A stretch of 64,000 nucleotides of DNA from Nitrospira japonica. Its GTDB lineage: Bacteria > Nitrospirota > Nitrospiria > Nitrospirales > Nitrospiraceae. The translations under genes and the position numbers were made by a program. Numbering within the stretch: position 1 is the stretch's first letter; each line of letters opens with the position of its first letter. The notes under the pieces are model-generated. The model saw only the letters and a program-made list of their open reading frames with translations, was not told the origin of the DNA and ran no database searches. Location of the stretch: assembly GCF_900169565.1 (NCBI RefSeq), contig NZ_LT828648.1, forward strand, positions 2,640,501-2,704,500. Direction: 5' to 3'. Below are positions 1-7,083 of the stretch, in pieces.

Positions 1-286
1 TCTGCCGCAGCTGCCCGTCGACGGCGGCGCGAATACGGGCATCGACCAAGTCATTGTCGATCCGTTTGTCTCCCGCCGGGCTGCGGGAATCCGGCATCCA
101 TTCGTAGGTTCGGTAGGCGGTGAAATCGGCGCCGCGATCGTAGTCATAGCCCACCTTCGGTGACGCGCAGGCGGACACGAGCGCGGCCAGCAGTCCTACG
201 CATACGGCTGTAATCCGCAATACGAGGCGATTGCCGCGTGAACTGCGCTCATGTCTCTTTAATGTTGAATGGTTACCATGATTCAT
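1..286 (-). CDS. DUF4136 family lipoprotein, 3' end outside the window
   Basis: Only the first 95 codons are present; the gene runs off the left edge. The protein has a basic N-terminus, a hydrophobic stretch at about residues 22-39 and a lipobox ending in VSAC at Cys40, so it should be a lipid-anchored envelope protein. After the cysteine comes the sequence SPKVGYDYDRGADFTAYRTY, which is typical of the start of DUF4136 lipoproteins, whose function is unknown. The ATG at 286 is the only good in-frame start; no strong ribosome-binding site precedes it. A possible small membrane-protein gene starts divergently at 315. Confidence 0.8.
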   Translation of the reverse strand, partial: MNHGNHSTLKRHERSSRGNRLVLRITAVCVGLLAALVSACASPKVGYDYDRGADFTAYRTYEWMPDSRSPAGDKRIDNDLVDARIRAAVDGQLRQ

Positions 287-314
287 CTCTGAGGGGTGAT
301 GTCGGAGCAATATC

Positions 315-434
315 ATGCCGTATTCAAACATGCGGATATACCTGGCGGCGCTGGCCATGTGTGTGTCCTCACTCATTGCGCGCTTCATAGCGGCGCGTAG
401 CCGGAAGATGTCTCGTCACGACACGGCCCCGTGA
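315..434 (+). CDS. possible 39-residue single-pass membrane protein
   Basis: An ATG at 315 is preceded by GGAG seven bases upstream and opens a 39-codon frame ending in TGA. The peptide has a hydrophobic segment (about residues 7-23, YLAALAMCVSSLIARF) followed by a basic tail with several Arg and Lys, the usual layout of a small inner-membrane protein. It stands divergent to the DUF4136 gene and ends before the DUF900 gene. No family is recognised; the call rests on the ribosome-binding site and the membrane-like composition only. Confidence 0.35.
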   Translation: MPYSNMRIYLAALAMCVSSLIARFIAARSRKMSRHDTAP

Positions 435-483
435 GCCTGATGCCGTAGAATTCTTGGACTCAGCCGTTTCGTCGGGCATGTTC

Positions 484-1785
484 TCATGGCGGAGAAGCCG
501 GCCTGAGAACCGGGTACGTTTCGAGCAGGCGCTTGACCAGGCAGTCCTGATAGTCGTCAGGCAGCAGCCAGACATTGTGTCCTGAACCCGGTTTCAGACA
601 CCGATGTTGTGCGGGGACCGGATACCGCATCGAAATCGTGACGTCGCTGGAGACCCAGTCATTGGCAAACCAATAGCCGTGTCCCTTCATGCCGTGGAGT
701 TCGTGGGCGCCGTTCACATCCGTCACATCGATGACCTCAAACGTCGAATCTGCTGCAAAAGCATCGAGTTCCTCTCGCGTGAGTTCTTTGACGTCGGGCC
801 GTCCCACGCGCGACGTTCTGGCCAGGAACGCCGAAAAGGCCAGGGCTTCGTCATTCCGCGATACATAGACGATGATCTGGGTCGCCAACTGCCTGATGGA
901 GGGAAAGCCGTCGCGAGCGAAGGTTTTCACGTCAAGGTCTGATGCCGCGAAGATCACGTTGCCGATGCGGAAGCGTCTCTGCAATTCATTCTGACCCTCG
1001 TCCGGATACCGGCCTCGCAGACGCACGAGCGCCTCGGCCAGCATCGGGGAGCCGCAACTGTAGGCCACCAGGTTCAGCCGCACCGCCCGCGTGTGCGTCG
1101 CCAGCTCGATCAATCGTTCGATGTGGGGAATGTACTTGAGGGCGCGGGGGCAGTCGGTGAGATAGTTCCAGAAATACAGATTGGTGGGCCACTGGAACGA
1201 TATTGTCGCAGAATGGCCGAGATATCTGGCGAACGACGCCATCAGGACGGAAACCTCATCGAAGGTGACACGGTATCCGTGGACGTACAGCGTCAGGTCT
1301 TGGTTTCTGGTCAGCGCCAGATGCTCGTCGATGGCCGCCACGAACGCCCGTTCGGATTCCGTGAGTTCGCCATCCCCGCGCAGCGATCCGAACTCCCGCA
1401 CTTGGTGCACGCGTGCCGGACGGGGCTTGTCGATCCGGTCGGTCAGGTCTGATGCGACCAACTGATTCCAATCCCAACCCGGCTTGCCCAGCTTCACGTC
1501 GGCAACCCCCAGCGTGACGGTCTCACTTTCTGTCGCGGAGTAGTGTCCGGCCGATCCCGCTGACACCGGCTTGCGATTGGTCGCATAGAACACCGGCAGT
1601 TCAGGCGAACGAAGGGCCAGGGGCACAAGGTGAGAGAGTTCGATGCGGGGGTCCTTGTACAGCATCGGCGTGGGCATCATATGCTGGTCGGCCGCCGTGC
1701 ATCCGGCCACGAGCGCCGCGGCCGTAAGAGGCACCGCGGCCAGCAGGTTGTGGAACCGCCCTCCCGCGCGGAACCGATTCATCAT
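484..1785 (-). CDS. DUF900-type alpha/beta hydrolase lipoprotein
   Basis: The 433-residue protein carries a signal peptide with lipobox LVAGC (Cys29), so it is probably lipid-anchored. The body matches the DUF900 alpha/beta-hydrolase family: an early VFYATNR motif, an LYVHGY oxyanion-type motif near residue 167, and the nucleophile elbow AYSCGS with Ser243. A GHGYW motif near the C-terminus may hold the catalytic His. The substrate is unknown; members are annotated as esterase or lipase-like. The frame is open upstream to 1863, but starting at the tandem ATGs at 1785/1782 gives a proper signal peptide directly after a basic N-terminus, so that start is preferred. Confidence 0.82.
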   Translation of the reverse strand: MMNRFRAGGRFHNLLAAVPLTAAALVAGCTAADQHMMPTPMLYKDPRIELSHLVPLALRSPELPVFYATNRKPVSAGSAGHYSATESETVTLGVADVKLGKPGWDWNQLVASDLTDRIDKPRPARVHQVREFGSLRGDGELTESERAFVAAIDEHLALTRNQDLTLYVHGYRVTFDEVSVLMASFARYLGHSATISFQWPTNLYFWNYLTDCPRALKYIPHIERLIELATHTRAVRLNLVAYSCGSPMLAEALVRLRGRYPDEGQNELQRRFRIGNVIFAASDLDVKTFARDGFPSIRQLATQIIVYVSRNDEALAFSAFLARTSRVGRPDVKELTREELDAFAADSTFEVIDVTDVNGAHELHGMKGHGYWFANDWVSSDVTISMRYPVPAQHRCLKPGSGHNVWLLPDDYQDCLVKRLLETYPVLRPASPP

Positions 1786-1996
1786 CAGTCTTCGTCGGAG
1801 AATGGTCGTGATTTCGGTGCGTTCGGCACGGTTGGATGTAGCTCGAATCCGGTTCACTGTCAAGGTGACATCTTCCCCTCGATCTGTCGCGGTGGAATAC
1901 GTACAATGCGGCTCTGAAGAAAGAGGGGAAATGCACAGAGACCCGTAAGGTCAGCTGTCTGTATTGGTTGCGTCCGCAATATCGGAAGATTTGACG

Positions 1997-2611
1997 ATGT
2001 CCGTTCTATTCACAAGCAGGCGACGACCACTATGGATACAAACGGCAATCGGCATACTCCTGCTGGCCGGCTGCTCGACGACCTCCCTCGACATGACGGA
2101 CAAACCAATCCAACCGCCGGCGCCGGGGTGGGGCGTCGTGGTCGGGTCCGTGCTGGTGGAAGCCGAGGATGATCCGCCGGATTCCTGGTGGAACCGCTCG
2201 TTCGGTCGCAACGCGGAGGGCTTCACCTATGAATTCCAGATCGTACGGGTTGAATTGACGGACCTGGAGGGCACATCACATCCCTATGCCAGGCGGTATC
2301 AACTGGATGCCAAGCCGAGGGTAGAGCGCACCTTTGTCGCCCGCCTTCCCGTTGGGACCTATCTCGTCAAGACGTTCCGGCACGAAGGGTTGTCCGCGAT
2401 CGGAGGAGATCTGGATGTCAGGTTTTCCGTGGAGGCCGGCCGTATCCAGTATCTCGGCCGGTTGGTTCTTACCGTACCCCGGCGCGTGAGTTTTGGGGCG
2501 CCGTACACGTTTCGGATCGTTGATGCCCGCGACAGCACGCTGACGAAGCTTCAGCAGCGACACCCCGTCCTTGCCGGAGAGGTCGTGAACAGTCCGATGC
2601 AGGTGCAATAG
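1997..2611 (+). CDS. lipoprotein of unknown function
   Basis: A 204-residue protein with a clear lipoprotein signal: basic N-terminus, hydrophobic core and LLLAGC with Cys26 as the lipidated residue. The mature part is predicted to be beta-rich, with alternating hydrophobic strands and a PVGTYLVKTF segment resembling carboxypeptidase-regulatory or DUF2846-like beta folds. I do not recognise a specific family. The ATG at 1997 is preferred over a TTG at 1964 because GGAAGA lies just upstream and the signal peptide begins there. The gene is divergent from the DUF900 gene. Confidence 0.75.
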   Translation: MSVLFTSRRRPLWIQTAIGILLLAGCSTTSLDMTDKPIQPPAPGWGVVVGSVLVEAEDDPPDSWWNRSFGRNAEGFTYEFQIVRVELTDLEGTSHPYARRYQLDAKPRVERTFVARLPVGTYLVKTFRHEGLSAIGGDLDVRFSVEAGRIQYLGRLVLTVPRRVSFGAPYTFRIVDARDSTLTKLQQRHPVLAGEVVNSPMQVQ

Positions 2612-2645
2612 GAATCAGCCGCATCGTCTGCCGGCTGTGAGGCGT

Positions 2646-3748
2646 TCATCGCAAGTGAGTGGCTTCGAACCGCGCCAGCGTCGTTCCCTGATCATCGTAC
2701 AGCTCGAGATGCTCTCCGGCGATCTTCCAGGTGGCCGTGTTGTTGAGGGCGTCGAGGAATGCCTGTTCCTGTTGCATGCCTTCCGGGCAAGCCATCTTCG
2801 TCGAGGCCATGTGATTGAAGTGAAGCGTCCGGCCTTCAACCACATAACTTCCCATGAGGCGATTGCAGCCGCCTGATCCTGCCACGCGGTGATTGTCGGC
2901 GTGCAGGACGAGACTTGGTTCCCGCTGATGCTCGGTGACGACCACCGGGACGGTACCCAGCCGGGTGAGCTTCCAATAGGTATTCTCGAGCGGATCGGTC
3001 GCGAAGCGCGCTCCGCACGTTTCCCTGGGCCTCAATTCGATGATTCGCTCCACCACGAGCGTCTCGCCGGCGGCGGTTTCCTCCATGGCGGGACGCATGA
3101 CGACCGAACCCTCCAGCACGACCAGCAGTTCCTCGTTCGGTTGCCGCCGCTCGTTGGAATAGGCGCGTTCCAGGTCGGCATTGTTCCTTTCCTGCGACAC
3201 CGGCCACCGGCGGCCGGTCAGGCATTCTTTAAAAGTGCCCGCGTCGGCCATGTAACGGTACATCCCGCGCATGACCGTCCGCGGCTCGATCGGTTCCACG
3301 CGCGGTGACCTGATGAGCGTGTAGTGAAGTTGGGATTCGATGTCTCGCCCGTCCAGGCCGCGCAGATGCAACTCCTCCTCGCCTGACACGGTGAATCTGA
3401 AGATCTGTTCCCGTTCTCCCGTCAGGGTGAGAACCTTCCGATTGTCCGATAGTGTCCAGTTGCCGATGTCATACACGACCGGACTCGCGTCTTTTCCCAA
3501 GTAAGTTCTCGAGAGGAAATAGACTTGATCCGGAAACAGGGTGAGTTTGTACCGTAGACTGGCACAGTCGGCGCAGGGGAGATCGCCTGCATAGGTGGCG
3601 GGTAACGATCCCAGCGGGCCGGTGGGGCGATCGGGCCCGCGACGGCGCATCCCGCCAAGAAGACGAGGCACAACAGGAGCATCACACCGCAGAACCGAAA
3701 CTTCGTCCAAGAGTCCCTTTTGTTGACCGGCGCATTCTTTGAACGCAT
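2646..3748 (-). pseudogene. NlpE-META lipoprotein gene split by a frameshift
   Basis: Two minus-strand frames must be joined to give a complete protein. From the ATG at 3748 one frame encodes a lipoprotein signal (LVFLAGC) and then drifts into unrelated sequence. A second frame picks up around 3605-3640 with an NlpE-like domain (GDLPCADC, the CxxC typical of NlpE), an NlpE C-terminal-like segment, and a META/HslJ domain (GSGGCNRLMG, STKMACPEG) ending at 2646. The downstream frame is displaced as if one base were missing; a run of four C at the junction is the likeliest site. Intact homologues act in envelope stress sensing (NlpE) and novobiocin/heat-related functions (META). A sequencing error or programmed -1 shift cannot be excluded. 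Confidence 0.7.
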
Positions 3749-3906
3749 TGTTTCTGCGGCATCCTAACATCGGGACTGGAGGAATCCTATGGGAGGATTT
3801 TCGGGGAGTGACGCGGTCCGTGCGGCAATCATTGAAGCAAGAGGGGAAGGTCGTGTATGCTTCCTCCGCCCCGACCGGCGTCTTACAACGTAAGCAAGGT
3901 TGGTCC

Positions 3907-5244
3907 ATGTCCCAGCCCACCGTTTCTCCATCGGAAGTCCTGTTCATTTGTATTTCCGGTCCCGATCTCGGCAAACGCGTCTCGTTACGGGACGGCGAAG
4001 TGGTGATCGGCCGCTCCAGCCTCTGCGACGTATTGAGCGACGATCCGGAGGTCGCGGAACGACATGTCACGCTCCTGCTGAAGGAAGGGCGGGTGGCCTG
4101 CTGCTCGGTGGAAGGCGCTCTGTTTCTCGATGGGCACCGCGTTACCGACACGGTGGTCATTCCGAAACAGCAACTTCGCATCGGTCGTTCGCTCTGGCAG
4201 TTGATGGTCCAGGATTCACCGGGCACGTCACGATGGATCGGAGACCTGAGCGATCGGATCAGTTCAGTGGCCGGCGTGGAAAAACTCCAGGGGTTCGATG
4301 CGCGGGACATGTTTTCCGAAGTGTTGCGCTCCCGGACCGATGACGAGATCGAGGAGTATTTCACGGTCGGCACGCCCTCGACGACGCCTGCGCTGGAGGC
4401 GGTGAACACGGCATGGCCGAAACCCTGGGTGTTCTTCAAGACCTTTACCCTGTCGGCGGTTGCCTATCTGGGATTCGTCTTCGCCTATCACGAGTTTCAG
4501 AATGCGAATCTGGTGCCGGGCCTGATCATGACCGGCACGTTCCTGATTCCCGTCTCGCTTCTGATTTTCTTCTACGAGATGAACGTGCTGCGCAATGTGT
4601 CGCTGTATCAGGTGGTGAAGTTGTTTTTGTTCGGCGGAATCACGTCGCTGATCCTTTCTCTGTTCCTGTTCAGATGGGCCCATCTCGATTCGTGGCTGGG
4701 CGCGATGGACGCGGGATTGATCGAAGAGACTGGAAAAGCCGCCGCGCTATTTCTCGTCGTCAACAAGTTGAAGTACCGCTATACCTTGAACGGGCTGCTG
4801 TTCGGCGCGGCGATCGGTGCCGGATTTTCTGCTTTCGAGTCGGCGGGCTATGCGCTCCGGCTGGGCATGCAAAGTGGACCTGACGCGATGCTCGACAACA
4901 TCACATTGCGGGGTGTGTTGAGCATGGTAGGGGGGCATATCCTGTGGACGGCCATGGTCGGCGCGGCCTTGTGGCGTGTGCGAGGCGATCGGTCGTTCAG
5001 TATTGAGATGCTCCGCGATCCCCGCTTCCTCCGTATTTTCGGGCTGGCGGTGGGACTGCATATGCTCTGGAATTCTCCGCTCGCTCTGCCGTTCTATTTC
5101 AAACAACTGGTGTTGGGATTTGTATCGTGGGTCGTAAATCTGGCCATGATACAGGCGGGCCTCCAAGAAGTTCGCGAACGGCAGCAGGCCCAGGCGTCCA
5201 GGGTTTCCGATCCACCCCGGGATCCGCGACTGCGGAGCGTCTGA
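3907..5244 (+). CDS. FHA domain-PrsW family membrane protease fusion
   Basis: The 445-residue protein begins with an FHA phosphothreonine-recognition domain (about residues 12-100; VVIGRSSLCD and ERHVTL carry the Gly-Arg and His landmarks). About eight hydrophobic segments follow from residue 175. Within them are the PrsW metalloprotease motifs: EETGK at 273-277, FSAFE with Glu311, His344 in GGHILW and His385 in LHMLWN. PrsW cleaves anti-sigma factors within membranes in Bacillus; here the substrate is unknown. The ATG at 3907 is chosen because the FHA domain begins soon after and AAGG precedes it. The cytosolic FHA domain suggests recruitment by a phosphorylated partner, which is inference. 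Confidence 0.85.
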   Translation: MSQPTVSPSEVLFICISGPDLGKRVSLRDGEVVIGRSSLCDVLSDDPEVAERHVTLLLKEGRVACCSVEGALFLDGHRVTDTVVIPKQQLRIGRSLWQLMVQDSPGTSRWIGDLSDRISSVAGVEKLQGFDARDMFSEVLRSRTDDEIEEYFTVGTPSTTPALEAVNTAWPKPWVFFKTFTLSAVAYLGFVFAYHEFQNANLVPGLIMTGTFLIPVSLLIFFYEMNVLRNVSLYQVVKLFLFGGITSLILSLFLFRWAHLDSWLGAMDAGLIEETGKAAALFLVVNKLKYRYTLNGLLFGAAIGAGFSAFESAGYALRLGMQSGPDAMLDNITLRGVLSMVGGHILWTAMVGAALWRVRGDRSFSIEMLRDPRFLRIFGLAVGLHMLWNSPLALPFYFKQLVLGFVSWVVNLAMIQAGLQEVRERQQAQASRVSDPPRDPRLRSV

Positions 5245-5259
5245 AGCCCGTTTCTCCCA

Positions 5260-5640
5260 CTATTCGATGATCAAGGTTCCCGTCATGTTCGCATGGCCTT
5301 TGCGCCGGCAGGAATAGAGATATGTCCCCGGCGGCGCCGAAACCTGGAAACGGAGCGAACGTCCCGGCTTGAGAAGGCCCGGCGCAGCCGTGTCGAGCGT
5401 CATCGTCTCTCCGGATTTTTCGGTGCCGTATGCCAGGACCGGACTGACGAATTCGTGGTCCTCCCGACCGGCATTATAGAGCGCGAGTATAAAAGGCGAT
5501 CCGGCTTTCACCCGCAGGACGTTCGGCACAAACCGGTAATCTTCCGTGGTCACCGAAACGGTCTCCGACGGACCATCGCAGGCTGCACAGCAGAGAAGCG
5601 CTGTTCCGCAGACCAGTGGCAAAAAGCGACCCGCCGCCAT
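5260..5640 (-). CDS. cupredoxin-fold lipoprotein
   Basis: A 126-residue exported protein with a signal peptide ending in CCAAC (lipidated Cys21). The mature domain has a cupredoxin layout: first copper ligand His62 in EDHEF, then Cys111, His116 and Met119 in YSCRRKGHANMTG, which is a complete type-1 copper site. Such proteins carry electrons or copper in the periplasm. It is followed on the same strand, upstream in transcription, by a thioredoxin-like gene 39 bases away, so the two could be co-transcribed. The redox partner is not evident. Confidence 0.85.
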   Translation of the reverse strand: MAAGRFLPLVCGTALLCCAACDGPSETVSVTTEDYRFVPNVLRVKAGSPFILALYNAGREDHEFVSPVLAYGTEKSGETMTLDTAAPGLLKPGRSLRFQVSAPPGTYLYSCRRKGHANMTGTLIIE

Positions 5641-5679
5641 ATTCGTACTTCGTAGAGGATCAGGCGGATGCGCGGCTCG

Positions 5680-6258
5680 TCACGCATAGCCCGTCGGCTC
5701 ATTGCCCGGTTTCCACTTGATGCTGCAACCGATGCTGGGCTTTTGAGAGCCCGCAACCGGTCGTCCCGACAAGACTGCTTCGATTGCCGCGCGAAGATCC
5801 CCTCCGTCCACCTGCCTGCCGTTACCAGGCCGGCTATCGTCAAGCTGTCCTCGATAGCTCAGTCTGCGGTCGCGATCGAACAGACAAAAATCCGGGGTGC
5901 AGACGGCTTTGTACGCTTTGGCCGTGTCCTGAGTCTCGTCGAAACAGAAGGGAAACGTGAACCCCAACCGATCGGCCATTTCCCTGAGACGCGGGGGAGC
6001 GTCGTCCGGATATCGATTGGAATCGTTGCTGCTGACAGCGAGGATGCCGAGACTGCGGTCCCGGTAGTCGTGGCCGATACGCGCCAACTCTCTTTCCACA
6101 TGTTGGACGTAGGGACAATGGCGGCAGATGAACATGATCAATAGCGCATCCTTTCCCTCAAACGATTCCAGTGTCCACCACCGTCCGGAGGCGACGTCCT
6201 GGAGCCGGAAGTCGGGAGCAGGCGTTCCCAGCGGCAGCATGATTGATTCGACGGCCAT
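5680..6258 (-). CDS. thioredoxin-like/AhpC-TSA family protein
   Basis: A 192-residue cytosolic protein starting LPLGTPAPDFRLQDV, the typical N-terminus of the AhpC-TSA/redoxin superfamily. The active-site motif is CRHCPYV with Cys45 and Cys48. It includes the cis-Pro region (CTPDFCLFD) and a C-terminal GGDLRAAIEAVL helix. This subgroup is annotated as thioredoxin-family or peroxiredoxin-like oxidoreductase; the substrate is unknown. The ATG at 6258 is preceded by AAGGGGG, so the longer open frame to 6387 is not used. It precedes the cupredoxin gene in the same direction. Confidence 0.85.
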   Translation of the reverse strand: MAVESIMLPLGTPAPDFRLQDVASGRWWTLESFEGKDALLIMFICRHCPYVQHVERELARIGHDYRDRSLGILAVSSNDSNRYPDDAPPRLREMADRLGFTFPFCFDETQDTAKAYKAVCTPDFCLFDRDRRLSYRGQLDDSRPGNGRQVDGGDLRAAIEAVLSGRPVAGSQKPSIGCSIKWKPGNEPTGYA

Positions 6259-6367
6259 GAATCCCCCTTTGACCAATCGTGATCTGATCAAGATGCCCAA
6301 CTGCATGAGCCGGGTCAAGAGGTGGCACACAGGAGAAGACTGCGGGGACGTCGGACTCTTCAATGAG

Positions 6368-6997
6368 TCAGGTGAGCGCGCCCGCATCGCGAATGCGGTA
6401 ATCCACGGAGAGGCGGCTGTGCCGGGCGCCCGTGAGTTCGAGAGTCACGGTCCCGTCGGGGGTATTCCAGGTTGCATGGTAGCGGAGATGGCCGATCATC
6501 ACTGCGACGCCCCAATAATCGGGCAGCGGCTGGTACAGGTCGTTGTCCCACACGACGTGATCATCCGTCGGCGCTCCATAGGTGTCCGTCAGCGTTCGTT
6601 TCAGCGCCAGGTAGTAACCGATGAATTCGTTGAGGCCGTTGAGCGGGCGCTGCAGGAGTACGTATTGGCCGTGCGCCAACGTGTCCCGACTGAATTCGTA
6701 GCCTTCCAAGACGCCGTGGTCGCCGATGTTGCGTAGATAGATGAGCTTGCTCTGGTCGTCCTCGCGGACGTCCCCGACCACGGAGGTTCGCAGCGCTGCC
6801 CGATCTTTTCCCAGATGAGCGTGAACGGTTTGGAGAAAGGCTGTGACCTGGCCGGAGACTTCTGCTTGGAGTTCGGCCTCGTCGATCTCGTCGAAAGGAA
6901 TGGTGAAGGTCGGTGACGGCAAGGGTTCCTGGATTTGGGCCATCGATGGGCCGGAACAACACATGATGAACGCGGTCGTTGTCAGGAAGGTACGCAT
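6368..6997 (-). CDS. exported protein of unknown function
   Basis: A 209-residue protein with a signal peptide (MRTFLTTTAFIMCCSGPSMA) and a predicted cleavage before Gln22. The mature part has several Trp/Tyr-rich strands (HVVWDNDLYQPLPDYWGV, ATWNTPDGTVTLELTG) but no recognised motif. The ATG at 6997 is preferred to one at 7021 because the signal peptide starts there. It lies between hrpB and the thioredoxin-like gene, all on the minus strand. No function is proposed. Confidence 0.65.
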   Translation of the reverse strand: MRTFLTTTAFIMCCSGPSMAQIQEPLPSPTFTIPFDEIDEAELQAEVSGQVTAFLQTVHAHLGKDRAALRTSVVGDVREDDQSKLIYLRNIGDHGVLEGYEFSRDTLAHGQYVLLQRPLNGLNEFIGYYLALKRTLTDTYGAPTDDHVVWDNDLYQPLPDYWGVAVMIGHLRYHATWNTPDGTVTLELTGARHSRLSVDYRIRDAGALT

Positions 6998-7083
6998 GAT
7001 CGCACCATATGACGGAAGCAAGATCGGGGTCTAGCCCTACCAAAGTGTTGGCGGTGGCAAGCGGGTGCGGCTCCGGTCGCGCC

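Noticed and set aside
3749-4439. A long minus-strand frame continuing the NlpE-META gene upstream
   Set aside because: It is fully antisense to the FHA-PrsW gene and encodes a Ser/Arg-rich nonsense protein; the real start is at the lipoprotein signal at 3748.
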